A stretch of 64,000 bases of DNA. Origin: Nocardia aurea. GTDB lineage: Bacteria; Actinomycetota; Actinomycetes; Mycobacteriales; Mycobacteriaceae. The number at the start of each line of letters is the position of its first letter. The first letter of the stretch is position 1. The notes beneath the pieces were generated by a model that saw only the letters and a program-made list of their open reading frames with translations, had not been told where the DNA came from and ran no database searches. Position numbers and translations under genes: made by a program. Below, piece after piece: positions 27,493-35,871 of this stretch. The DNA lies in NCBI RefSeq assembly GCF_003123685.1, contig NZ_QCYJ01000175.1, forward strand, positions 1-64,000. Direction: 5' to 3'.

Positions 27493-27641
27493 GGAATTCT
27501 CCCTCACTGCATGAATCGGACCGAAATATCGCGAATTCGGATCCGATTGCACACCTGTCGATTTCAGTACGCGCGACCGTCCGGGGGGCTTTCCTGGATA
27601 TCGGAGCGGAGGTAGTGGTCCTCCGCGATCTAGGAGACATC

Positions 27642-27863
27642 ATGAGAGACAACACATTCGATGAGGGGGACTTCAATGCGAAGTTCGCAAAGAGTACCTT
27701 CAGTGATGGCGGCGGAGGGTGCGTCGAGGTCGCGTCGGGCGACGGACGGATCGCTGTGCGCGATTCGAAGGATCCGTCCGGTCCGATGTTGTGGTTCACG
27801 ACGTCGGAGTGGCGAGCCTTCCTCGCCGGCGTGCGTGCCGGTGAATTCGATTTCGGCACCTGA
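27642..27863 (+). CDS. DUF397 protein
   Basis: The 73-residue protein has the DUF397 pattern: N-terminal AKSTFSDGGGGCVEVA, central IAVRDSKDPSGPMLWFT and C-terminal EWRAFLAGVRAGEFD. An AGGAG RBS fixes the ATG start. In actinomycetes DUF397 genes occur next to Xre-DUF5753 regulators and the pair acts in developmental or secondary-metabolite control, sometimes as toxin-antitoxin-like partners. Here the Xre gene is the facing neighbour. Confidence 0.93.
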   Translation: MRDNTFDEGDFNAKFAKSTFSDGGGGCVEVASGDGRIAVRDSKDPSGPMLWFTTSEWRAFLAGVRAGEFDFGT

Positions 27864-27871
27864 TGCCGCCC

Positions 27872-27907
27872 GGGTGGTGCCGCAGCGGGGTTGCCGCGGC
27901 ACCACCC
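27872..27907. terminator. Bidirectional terminator between DUF397 and Xre genes
   Basis: A 12-bp perfect stem GGGTGGTGCCGC/GCGGCACCACCC with a 12-nt loop lies between two converging genes. Confidence 0.8.
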
Positions 27908-27933
27908 TCGCCGGCGTTGCGGAATTCGACATC

Positions 27934-28854
27934 TCAATCGCCCGCAGACCCGCGGATCTCGACGGCGAGTTCGGCGAGGAACTCCCTGGCCGCGTCGCCG
28001 AAGAGCGCCATCCTGCCCAACAGTTCCCAGCATCGGCGATACAGCTCGATCTCCTCGGGCGCGCGGACCAGCCTGCTCGCGTCGATCAGTTCGAGCGAGA
28101 CGAGGGTCTCGTCGTCGCCGGTGTCGTAGATGACGAAACCGTGCGGAACGGTCGTCGTCGCCTCGATGTCGTTGGGGATGACGCCGATCGAGACATTGTC
28201 GAGTGTGCTGAGCGAGGAGATGCGGTCCAACTGACCGAGTACCACCCGATGCGGACCGGGACGCAGGCGCAGCGCGGCCTCGGTGATGAGGAACTCGTAT
28301 CGTCTGTCCGAGTCGTACAGTGCCAGTTGTCTGTCGAGGCGGGCTGCCAGCGCGGCCGCGAGATCATCTTTGGCATAGGGCAATTGGAAGGTCGCGAAAA
28401 CCCTGCGGGCGTATTCGGCGGTCTGGAGCAGGCCGGGCACCACCGAGGGCTGAAAGGTGGAGACCACATCGGCGGCGGATTCGCGCTCGCGGACCTCGTC
28501 CTGGAGATGTCTGCGCGTCGCCAGTGCGGAACGCCAGGTATCGACCTCGGAATGCGCCGCTTCGGTCAAAAGTCGCAGGACACGCAGAGTTTCGGGGCTC
28601 GCGTCGGCTTCTCTTGCCCAGTCCAGCACCTGCGGGATGGAGGGAACCGCGTTCCCCTTCTCGATCCGCGAGAGTTTGGATTGACTGATGCCGATCCGCT
28701 GCGCGAGATCCCGCCCGGAGATTCCCGCGAGATCGCGCAGACGCCGGAGTTCGGCCCCTAGTCGGGCGCGTGGTTCCGTATCGGGGGGATCCGGATCGGA
28801 GACGGTGGCCACTCCCACCCCCGCGTCGTTCCCGGCTCGATTCATCTGACCCAT
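27934..28854 (-). CDS. Xre-family regulator with DUF5753 domain
   Basis: The 306-residue protein has an N-terminal helix-turn-helix (LGAELRRLRDLAGISGRDLAQRI, then SQSKLSRIEKG) and the DUF5753 effector domain (VVPGLLQTAEYARRVFA, then VLGQLDRISSL and VIPNDIEATTTVPHGFVIYD). ATG at 28854 gives MGQMNRAG. A TTG at 28893 overlapping the stop of an upstream small frame would add 13 residues and would suggest coupling. It pairs with the convergent DUF397 gene; the usual arrangement is tandem. Confidence 0.93.
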   Translation of the reverse strand: MGQMNRAGNDAGVGVATVSDPDPPDTEPRARLGAELRRLRDLAGISGRDLAQRIGISQSKLSRIEKGNAVPSIPQVLDWAREADASPETLRVLRLLTEAAHSEVDTWRSALATRRHLQDEVRERESAADVVSTFQPSVVPGLLQTAEYARRVFATFQLPYAKDDLAAALAARLDRQLALYDSDRRYEFLITEAALRLRPGPHRVVLGQLDRISSLSTLDNVSIGVIPNDIEATTTVPHGFVIYDTGDDETLVSLELIDASRLVRAPEEIELYRRCWELLGRMALFGDAAREFLAELAVEIRGSAGD

Positions 28855-28889
28855 GGCGGGTCGAATTGAATCACTACGATTCGCTGTCG

Positions 28890-29138
28890 TCAAGAAAATA
28901 CCCCTTCCCGCTGGTCGTGTCGTGATTCACCGCGGATCGGAGTCGTGCGGGATCGATGGTCGGCCGGTCCGCCATCGCCCGCACCGAACGTCGGAATCGC
29001 CTGCCCCCGTGTCGATTCGACTCGAGCCGGACGCGTGCGGTCGGCACGAGCCTTCCGGCCTCCGGCGGCCGCCGATGGCGGCCTCTTCTCGCCCCGGGTC
29101 GACGCGGTGCGGGCGTCGTATTCGGTCGTGGCGGGCAT
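28890..29138 (-). CDS. Possible small disordered protein upstream of Xre gene
   Basis: An 82-residue frame begins MPATTEYDARTASTRG at an ATG with GAGGAA four bases upstream. Third positions are mostly G or C over the first 50 codons, less so near the end. The product is Arg/Pro/Ala-rich, with no domain or membrane segment. Its TGA stop overlaps a TTG in frame with the Xre gene, so it may be a coupled leader gene. I do not recognise it, and it could be spurious. Confidence 0.4.
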   Translation of the reverse strand: MPATTEYDARTASTRGEKRPPSAAAGGRKARADRTRPARVESTRGQAIPTFGAGDGGPADHRSRTTPIRGESRHDQREGVFS

Positions 29139-29520
29139 GGCATTCCTCGCTTCGAGCGCGGCAGGACTTGCGGTCTGATTGCCACATCTTTGCACAGGAA
29201 TAGCGAGATCGCCGGTCGCAACCCTCTCGTGTAATGGACTGGGCGACACGAACTGTGAATGTTCGGGAGAGTTCCGCGTTTTCGGAAGCGGTTGATCGAT
29301 TGCTGAAAGATGTCCAATGGGTATCCAAAAGTTTCGACTCGACCCGGATCGGTGAGCGGATCCCGGACGGCCCCGCTGCCGCATTGCTTTCGTATGAAAG
29401 CATTACGAAAATGCACATGTCGGAAGGAGTTCGGGGACTAGGGTGCGGAGGGATCTTTCAGTAACCGCATCATCACTGGTCACGAGTCTTCGACTCGCAC
29501 CGTATTGGAGGGGATGGCGA
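29139..29520. other. Divergent promoter region between two Xre genes
   Basis: This stretch is visibly less GC-rich than its surroundings (GGTATCCAAAAGTTTCGAC, GAAAGCATTACGAAAATGC) and likely holds the promoters for both divergent regulators. A 76-codon frame at 29234-29464 has no RBS and no protein-like composition. No clear inverted repeat was seen. Confidence 0.45.
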
Positions 29521-30303
29521 GTGGTCGACAGGTCGGGCGGGAGTGTTTCGGGGATCACCTTGATGCCGCCGACGTTCGGGCAACTGTTGCGCCGGTTGCG
29601 GCACGGTAGGGCGATCTCGCGGGAGAAGCTCGCGATCGGCGCGGGTGTGAGCGTCAGCTATCTCACCCATCTCGAGCGCGGCGAACGTGACCGGCCGACA
29701 CGGACCGTGGTGGACGGCCTGGTTCGTCACCTCGACAGCGTGCGGGAATTGCCGCGTCACGACCGCAGGCATCTGTTCGAACTCGCGGGCCTGGTCGAAA
29801 CCGTGGTCCCGACCGTCGCGCAGTTGTGCGCCGAGATCACACCGGATATGCGGCGGGCGCTCGATCTGCACGAACCGTACGCGGCGGCGTATTTCGACTC
29901 GCGCTGGAATCTGCTCGCCGCGAACGCGACCGTCGGGGATCTCTTTCCCGGTTTGCGCGAGGGGGCCAATATCCTGCACTGGTTCTTCGGCCATGAACTC
30001 GCGCGGCGCGCGGTGGTCGACTGGGAACGCGCCGTCGCGCTGTCGGTGGCGGGCCTGCGCGGTCGGATCGGTCGATTGCAGGCCGGTGAGCATTTCACCG
30101 GATTCCTGGCTGAACTCGGGGTGTATCCGGAGTTCCGCGAGCTGTGGGAGCGCGGCGATGTCACCTATTTCAGCGAGCACCCGCACCTGCGATTCCGTGA
30201 TCTGACGACCGGCGAGTGCCGCGACTACGACTTCCAGATCTACGACGTCGACAGCGGAAGCTATCCGGGATGGGTTCATTTCTTCGGGGCCAGGTCCGCG
30301 TAG
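29521..30303 (+). CDS. Xre-family regulator with MmyB-like ligand domain
   Basis: The 260-residue protein has a helix-turn-helix (FGQLLRRLRHGRAISREKLAIGAG, then VSYLTHLERGERDRPT) and the MmyB-like domain (YAAAYFDSRWNLLAANATVGDLFPG, NILHWFFGHELARRAVVDWE) that in related proteins binds a small hydrophobic ligand. GTG at 29521 follows GGAGGGG by seven bases and is preferred; ATG at 29563 is the alternative. A P450 gene follows 53 bases later, so this regulator may control it together with the TetR downstream. Confidence 0.9.
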   Translation: MVDRSGGSVSGITLMPPTFGQLLRRLRHGRAISREKLAIGAGVSVSYLTHLERGERDRPTRTVVDGLVRHLDSVRELPRHDRRHLFELAGLVETVVPTVAQLCAEITPDMRRALDLHEPYAAAYFDSRWNLLAANATVGDLFPGLREGANILHWFFGHELARRAVVDWERAVALSVAGLRGRIGRLQAGEHFTGFLAELGVYPEFRELWERGDVTYFSEHPHLRFRDLTTGECRDYDFQIYDVDSGSYPGWVHFFGARSA

Positions 30304-30309
30304 CACGAC

Positions 30310-30323
30310 TGGAACGCGTTCTA
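30310..30323. promoter_or_regulatory. Palindromic operator TnnAACnnGTTnnA before P450 gene
   Basis: TGGAACGCGTTCTA matches the consensus TnnAACnnGTTnnA of the TetR-type cholesterol regulator KstR. Its core GAACGCGTTC is a perfect palindrome. It lies about 35 bases upstream of the P450 start. The local TetR encoded after the P450 may equally be the binder. A looser repeat (CTAGACA, TGTCTTAG) follows. Confidence 0.55.
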
Positions 30324-30356
30324 GACAATACTGCCATTCTGTCTTAGCCTCGAATC

Positions 30357-31577
30357 ATGTCGACAGAGTTGTCTCACCGACCGCGCTTCGAGCCACGTTC
30401 CGGACAGAGTTGGCGTGACCCGTGGCCCATGTATCGAGCACTTCGCGACCACGATCCGGTCCACCACGTGGTCCCGGAGGACGATTCGAGCGGCGACTAC
30501 TACGTACTGTCGAGGTATTCCGACGTCTACGCGGCCGCCCGCGACGTCACCACGTTCTCCTCCGCACAGGGGCTGACGGTGGACTACACCGATCTCGACG
30601 AGATCGGCATCCCGCGACCGCGACCGTTCGTCTTCACCGACCCGCCCGACCACACCGCCTTCCGCAGGCAGGTGATGAAGGGTTTCACCCCGCGCCAGGT
30701 CCGGTCGGTCGAACCCGAGGTGCGTGCGTTCGTCGTGGAGCGGCTGGAGCGGCTGCGTGCGGCGGGTGGCGGCGATATCGTCGTGGAACTGTTCAAACCG
30801 CTGCCGAGTATGGTCGTCGCGCACTATCTCGGTGTGCCGGAAGAGGATCGGGCCCGTTTCGACGAATGGACCGATCTCATCATGGCCGCGTCGGCGGGCG
30901 GCAGCCCGATGGGCGCCCAGGAGGCCATCGGTGAGTTGATGCGGTATTTCAGCGGACTCATCGATCGTCGCCGCGTCGAACCGGGCGACGACACCATCTC
31001 TCATCTGGTCGCGTCGGGTTTCGGGGCCGACGGTGACTACGAAGGCATCCTCTCGATTCTCGGATTCGCCTTCACCATGATCACCGGCGGGAACGACACC
31101 ACTACCGGCAATCTGGGCGGTGCGGTGCAACTGCTCGCCCGGTACCCGGACCAGCGTCGGCTGCTGATCGAGAATCCCGCGCTGATCCCGGACGCGGTGG
31201 AGGAGTTCCTGCGCGTCACCTCGCCGGTGCAGGGTCTGGCGCGCACCCTCACCCGGGACGTGGAAATCGCGGGCACCACCCTTGCCGCCGGACGCCGGAC
31301 GCTGCTGCTGTACGCGTCGGCCAATCACGACGAACGTGAATACGGTCCCACCGCGGGCGAACTCGACGTGCTGCGCCGACCCAAGAGCATCCTCACCTTC
31401 AGCCACGGCAACCACCATTGCCTCGGCGCCGCCGCCGCCAGGATGGTCGCGCGGGTCGCGCTGGAGGAACTGCTCGCGCGGTGTCCGGATTTCGGCGTCG
31501 ATTTCGAGAACGTGCGCTACGCCCCGGGCAGTTATGTGCGGTGGCCGGATCGGGTGCCGTTCGCGGTGGTGGCATGA
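30357..31577 (+). CDS. Cytochrome P450
   Basis: The 406-residue soluble bacterial P450 has the I-helix oxygen-activation motif GGNDTTTG near residue 247 (Asn-Asp in the acid-alcohol position), the K-helix EEFLRVTSPVQG with a variant ExxR, and the heme loop FSHGNHHCLG with the axial Cys at about residue 355. Family and substrate cannot be named from sequence alone. The stop overlaps the start of a TetR gene (ATGA). No ferredoxin gene is adjacent; the ferredoxin-reductase fusion at 38.6 kb is a possible but distant partner. Confidence 0.95.
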   Translation: MSTELSHRPRFEPRSGQSWRDPWPMYRALRDHDPVHHVVPEDDSSGDYYVLSRYSDVYAAARDVTTFSSAQGLTVDYTDLDEIGIPRPRPFVFTDPPDHTAFRRQVMKGFTPRQVRSVEPEVRAFVVERLERLRAAGGGDIVVELFKPLPSMVVAHYLGVPEEDRARFDEWTDLIMAASAGGSPMGAQEAIGELMRYFSGLIDRRRVEPGDDTISHLVASGFGADGDYEGILSILGFAFTMITGGNDTTTGNLGGAVQLLARYPDQRRLLIENPALIPDAVEEFLRVTSPVQGLARTLTRDVEIAGTTLAAGRRTLLLYASANHDEREYGPTAGELDVLRRPKSILTFSHGNHHCLGAAAARMVARVALEELLARCPDFGVDFENVRYAPGSYVRWPDRVPFAVVA

Positions 31578-32170
31578 ACGACTGGCTGCGTCCGACCCGC
31601 GCCGATATCGCGGCCGAGCAGATACTCGACGCCGCCGCCCGGCTTTTCGTCGAGCGCGGCGTGGCGAATACCGGGATGGGCGAGGTGGCCAAGGCCGCGG
31701 GATGTTCCCGCGCGACCCTGTACCGGTACTTCCCGAACCGGCAGTCCCTGCGGATCGCCTTCGTCCATCGCGAGGCGCGCCGCGTCGCCGCGGCCGTCGC
31801 ACGAGAAGTCGCCGATATCGCCGACCCGGGCGAACGGGTCGTCACCGCGATGACGGCCTCGATCCGGTTGGTGCGCGACGACCCGACCCTGATCGCGTGG
31901 TTCACCGCGGGGGACGCGGGGATCGCCAACGAGATCGGGCAGACCTCCGAGGTCATCGAGGCGATCGCGGCCGGGCTGCTCGCCGATGCCGTCGCCGACG
32001 ATTCCCGTCGTTCCCGTTCGGCCAGGTGGGCGGCCCGGGTGATCCTGTCGCTGCTCACCGCGCCGGGGCGTGACAACGACGACGAGCGCGCGATGCTGGA
32101 GCAGTTCGTCGCTCCGGTCGTGGTCGGGGTCGGGGAAAGCCCTGCGGCGCGGGGCTATCGGGACAGCTGA
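31574..32170 (+). CDS. TetR-family regulator coupled to P450
   Basis: The 198-residue regulator has the N-terminal helix-turn-helix (ILDAAARLFVERGVANTGMGEVAKAAG, SRATLYRYFPNRQSL). The C-terminal half is a generic TetR ligand domain. The ATG overlaps the P450 stop, so it is cotranscribed and likely regulates the P450 operon. Its last 16 bases overlap the facing MFS gene. Confidence 0.92.
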   Translation: MNDWLRPTRADIAAEQILDAAARLFVERGVANTGMGEVAKAAGCSRATLYRYFPNRQSLRIAFVHREARRVAAAVAREVADIADPGERVVTAMTASIRLVRDDPTLIAWFTAGDAGIANEIGQTSEVIEAIAAGLLADAVADDSRRSRSARWAARVILSLLTAPGRDNDDERAMLEQFVAPVVVGVGESPAARGYRDS

Positions 32171-34704
32171 CCGGATACCGGCCGATATCCGAGCCGTACA
32201 TCGTGGGCGACTTCGCCGCCCGCGACCGTGACCCGGCTGGTCACCGGCGGATAGCCGCGCGCGACGACGGTGTACTGCCCCTCGGGCAGATCCGGCACCA
32301 CGTAACGGCCGTGCTCGTCGGTGCGGGCCGACGCGGTCATATCGCCCGCGGCGTCCAGGACGGTGATCTGGATATCGGCGACGGCCCGATCGTCGTCGGC
32401 CATGGCCGATCCGGCGAGTACCGCCATCGGCGCGAGGTCGACGTCGTGGCGGAGCAGTCCGCTGTCGGGCACGGTGAGCGTCGCGGCGCAGGGACGCATA
32501 TGGTCGGCGATCGCCACGAGGGTGTAGGTGCCGGGCACCACGCCACGGCACAGGTATTCGCCGTCGCCGGTGCTGACGGCGGCCCCGACCACCTCGCCAC
32601 CGGTATCGGTGAGGGTGATGGTCGCTCCCGAGATGGGCGTGCCCTTGCGGGCCGAGCGCACCTCGCCGGACACCTCGCCCGATCCGAGCAGGGGGACGTC
32701 GAGGCGTTGTTTGCGTCCACCGACCGTGACACCGACGGCGGCGGGCTGATGGCCCGTCGTCGCCGCGATCAGGACGTATTCGCCGGGCGCGGGCGCGAGG
32801 ACGGTGTAGGAGCCGTCGTCCGCGCCGGTCGTGCGCGCGCACTGGCGACCGCACTGGTCGATGAGGGTGAGCGCGACCGCGGCGACCGGATGTCCGTCCT
32901 CCCGGTGTACCCGCCCGGAGATCGAGCAGCGCTCGGAGGCCCGGATCTCGGTCATGAGGTCGACCGAGGTCGTACCGAGGGAACCGGTCCCGCCGTTGCG
33001 GCAGGTCGCCCCGGCTCCCACCCGTTCCGGTTTCGCCATCATCTTGACCGGGGGCTCCTTGCGCGTCGGCCCGTCCGCGCGGATCCGCCGGTCGGTATGT
33101 CCGCGCTCGACGGACTTGGTGGCATCTTCGGCCACCGGCTCGACCAGCGCTGCCGCGACGCTCTGTAGCGGGATCTCCTTCATGAACAGCAGCACCGCGC
33201 CCGCCAGCACCGCCACGCCCGCGGCGACCAGGAAGACCGATTGCATGGATTCGGTGAAGCCGGTCAGGATCGGCACCCGCAATTCCTCGGGCAGCGCGGC
33301 GATTCCGCTGGTGCTGCTCTGCACGGTCGCCAACTGCGCGGCGTCGAAGCCGTCGGGGAGACGTCCGCCGAACGCGTCGAGGATCCGGTGCGGCAGCAGG
33401 TTGAACAGGATCGTCAGGAAGACCGCGACACCGAGGGTGCCGCCGATCTGGCGGAAGAAGGTCGCCGTCGCGGTGGAAACGCCCATATCCGACGGTGATA
33501 CGGCGTTCTGGGCGGCGATGATCAGCGTCTGCATGCAGCAGCCGAGCCCGAAACCGATGACGGCGCCGCAGGCGAGCGGCTGCCACAGCGGGCTGTGATA
33601 GTCCACGCCCGCGTGCAGGGCCGCGCCGAGCGCGATCATGAACGATCCGGTGACCGGCAGCATCTTGTAGCGGCCCGACTGCTTGGTGATCGTTCCGGCG
33701 ATCTGCGAGCCGACCATGATGCCCGACACCAGCGGCAGCATCAGCAGACCCGCGGTGGTCGGCGCGTATCCGCGTACCACCTGGAAGTACAGGGGCACCA
33801 GCACGATCGCGCCGAACATCGCGATACCGACGATGAAACCGCCAACGGTGGCGACACTGAACGTCCCGCTGCGGAACAGCCGCAGCGGGATCAATGCCGC
33901 GTCCTTCATCACGAGTTCGACGAAGACGAACAGGGCAAGCCCGGCGGCGCCGATGCCGTAGCACAGCAGTGCGCGATCGGAATTCCATCCCCATTGCCTG
34001 CCCTGCTCGGCCACGAGCAGCAGCGGCGCCGCGCACAGCGTGAGCGTCAGCGCGCCGAACCAGTCGATGCGATGACGCTGACGCCGATGCGGAACATTCA
34101 GCACCTTCGCGACCACGAGGAACGCGATCACGCCGACCGGGACGTTGACCAGGAACACCCACCGCCAGCCCTCCAGCCCGCCGAGTTCGGCGTAATGCGA
34201 GAAGAATCCGCCGAGTACCGGGCCGAGAACCGTGGCCGAGCCGAACACGATCATGAAATAGCCCTGGTAGCGCACCCGCTCCCGGGCCGGGACGATATCG
34301 CCGATGATGGTGAACGCCAGCGACATCAGACCACCGGCGCCGAGTCCCTGGAACGCGCGGAAAGCGGCCAGTTGGTACATCGAGGTCGCGAAGGTGCAGG
34401 CCACCGAGCCGAGGACGAACAGTCCGATCGCCAGGAGATAGAACGGCTTTCGCCCGTAGATGTCGGCGAGCTTGCCGTAGAGCGGTGTGGTGATCGTCGC
34501 GGTGATCAGGTAGGCCGTTGTCGCCCACGCCTGCTCGTCGAATCCGTGCAGACTGTTGGCGATCTGGACGATGGCCACGCTCACGATGTTCTGGTCGAGC
34601 GCGGCAAGGAAGATGCCTAGTAGCAGACCGGACAGTATCGTCATGATCTGCCGATGCGACAGCGTCGCGCTCGGATCCGGCGTGGTCGTGGTGGAATTCG
34701 TCAT
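32155..34704 (-). CDS. DHA2-type MFS exporter fused to three carboxypeptidase-regulatory-like repeats
   Basis: The 849-residue protein has residues 1 to about 525 as a 14-helix MFS drug:H+ antiporter-2 transporter (ALDQNIVSVAIVQIANSL, YGKLADIYGRKPFYLL, FRAFQGLGAGGLMSLAFTII). After a charged linker, residues about 600-849 hold three beta-sandwich repeats of CarboxypepD_reg type, each with the pattern G..v...g.P..gA.vtl....g......T...G.Y....l..G.Y.l. The exporter probably removes drugs or lipids; what the extra domains do is not known. ATG is followed by a Thr/Ser-rich start. A 14-bp tandem repeat lies directly upstream. Confidence 0.9.
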   Translation of the reverse strand: MTNSTTTTPDPSATLSHRQIMTILSGLLLGIFLAALDQNIVSVAIVQIANSLHGFDEQAWATTAYLITATITTPLYGKLADIYGRKPFYLLAIGLFVLGSVACTFATSMYQLAAFRAFQGLGAGGLMSLAFTIIGDIVPARERVRYQGYFMIVFGSATVLGPVLGGFFSHYAELGGLEGWRWVFLVNVPVGVIAFLVVAKVLNVPHRRQRHRIDWFGALTLTLCAAPLLLVAEQGRQWGWNSDRALLCYGIGAAGLALFVFVELVMKDAALIPLRLFRSGTFSVATVGGFIVGIAMFGAIVLVPLYFQVVRGYAPTTAGLLMLPLVSGIMVGSQIAGTITKQSGRYKMLPVTGSFMIALGAALHAGVDYHSPLWQPLACGAVIGFGLGCCMQTLIIAAQNAVSPSDMGVSTATATFFRQIGGTLGVAVFLTILFNLLPHRILDAFGGRLPDGFDAAQLATVQSSTSGIAALPEELRVPILTGFTESMQSVFLVAAGVAVLAGAVLLFMKEIPLQSVAAALVEPVAEDATKSVERGHTDRRIRADGPTRKEPPVKMMAKPERVGAGATCRNGGTGSLGTTSVDLMTEIRASERCSISGRVHREDGHPVAAVALTLIDQCGRQCARTTGADDGSYTVLAPAPGEYVLIAATTGHQPAAVGVTVGGRKQRLDVPLLGSGEVSGEVRSARKGTPISGATITLTDTGGEVVGAAVSTGDGEYLCRGVVPGTYTLVAIADHMRPCAATLTVPDSGLLRHDVDLAPMAVLAGSAMADDDRAVADIQITVLDAAGDMTASARTDEHGRYVVPDLPEGQYTVVARGYPPVTSRVTVAGGEVAHDVRLGYRPVSGQLSR

Positions 34705-35124
34705 TGAAGAGCCCTGGTCCTGTCAGTGGTGTGTCCCCGACGGTGTGTCCCCGACGGCATGTCCCCGACGGCATGCCCCGGCGGCGTATCCCCGACGGCA
34801 TGTCTCCGACGCTGTATCTCCGACGGTCTGTCTTGGAGGTGGAGCCGAGTGCTGCGAGCGAAATACCGACCGGCACGGATTTTCGGGCAAGCGGCCTCCC
34901 GGCGCATCGTCGCCCCTGGGCGGACGTGGCCGTACGGCACCCGCGAGTCCCGTTCCCCACCAGCAGATTTGATATAGGCGAACCAGCCGGTCGCGGTGGC
35001 CCACTATACATACCGATATCGGGTCGAAGGCCGTGTGGTCGGGCGACAGGCCGAGCGGGGTGTATTCGCGGTGGACGGACCCGGACTACATTCGGAGCGA
35101 TTGTTCCGGCGGAGGAGGATTCGC
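34705..35124. other. Divergent spacer holding a tandem repeat array
   Basis: This 420-base region lies between the MFS and beta-lactamase-fold genes. It contains the 14-bp repeat array next to the MFS start, then no gene. An AT-richer segment (CTATACATACCGATATCGG near 35005-35023) may be part of the promoter of the plus-strand gene. Confidence 0.5.
34732..34828. repeat. Array of seven 14-bp direct repeats in MFS promoter region
   Basis: Seven adjacent copies of TGTCCCCGACGGCA occur (variants TGTCCCCGACGGTG, TGCCCCGGCGGCG, TATCCCCGACGGCA, TGTCTCCGACGCTG, TATCTCCGACGGTC), nearly constant in spacing. It begins 28 bases from the MFS start codon, within its expected promoter or leader. Confidence 0.85.
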
Positions 35125-35871
35125 GTGCAGTACTACCAGGTGGCCGACGATGTGTTCTGCCTCCGAGGCACCGACGTCAACATGGTGCTCGCGCGCGAGG
35201 GCGGTGCGCTGACCTTGATCGACGCGGGATGGTTGAAGGACGCCGACGCGATCGAGCGGTCGGTGCGCGCGCTCGGCCACCGACCGGAGGATATCGCCGC
35301 GGTACTGCTCAGCCATGCCCATCTCGACCACATCGGCGCGCTGAGGCATCTGCACGACCGCTACGGAATCCCCGCCTATACCGCCCCGGCGGAGGTCGGC
35401 CACGCGCGCGGCGAGTACCACGAGTCGGCGACACCGCTCGACGTCATCCGCCGTGCCTGGAAGCCGCGAACCCTGGCGTGGGCCGTGCGTATCGCAGCGG
35501 CGGGCGGCCTGCGCGAGAACAGCGCCCCGCACATCCAGCCGTTTCCCACCGAAGGCGTCTTGGATCTGCCCGGCTCGCCGGTGCCGATCCCGTGCGCGGG
35601 CCATACCTCCGGACACAGCGCGTTCCACCTGCCCGGCGCGGGGGTCGTCGCCACCGGTGACGCCCTGGTCACCGCGCATCCCACCTCGAATATCGAAGGA
35701 CCACAACTACTTCCGGATTTCTTCAACCACTCGACCGGAGGCGCGCTGGACGGCCTCGCCGCCTTCGACGCGATCGACGCCGACCTGGTCGTGCCGGGCC
35801 ACGGCCCGCTGTGGAAGGACGGCATCCGGCGGGCCGCCGAGATCGCTCGCGACCGAGCTACGGGGAACTGA
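35125..35871 (+). CDS. Metallo-beta-lactamase-fold hydrolase
   Basis: The 248-residue protein has the metal-binding motif SHAHLDHIGA (HxHxDH), then GHTSGHS, VATGDALVT and VPGHGPLW, in the order of the MBL fold. GTG at 35125 is chosen for GGAGGAGGA five bases before it. The substrate is unknown; candidates are thioesters, lactones or glyoxalase-II-like substrates. Its end overlaps the facing MFS gene by 14 bases. Confidence 0.9.
   Translation: MQYYQVADDVFCLRGTDVNMVLAREGGALTLIDAGWLKDADAIERSVRALGHRPEDIAAVLLSHAHLDHIGALRHLHDRYGIPAYTAPAEVGHARGEYHESATPLDVIRRAWKPRTLAWAVRIAAAGGLRENSAPHIQPFPTEGVLDLPGSPVPIPCAGHTSGHSAFHLPGAGVVATGDALVTAHPTSNIEGPQLLPDFFNHSTGGALDGLAAFDAIDADLVVPGHGPLWKDGIRRAAEIARDRATGN

Noticed and set aside
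29234..29464. 76-codon plus-strand frame between the two Xre genes
   Set aside because: It has no RBS and lies in a low-GC promoter region; codon usage does not match neighbouring genes.
34732..34828. CRISPR-like array
   Set aside because: Units are 14 bp and adjacent, without unique spacers, and no cas genes occur in the window.
31532..35011. A 1159-codon minus-strand frame overlapping the MFS fusion gene
   Set aside because: It is the shadow of the real transporter frame; the product is Arg-rich with no domain, while the transporter frame reads as a clean MFS protein.
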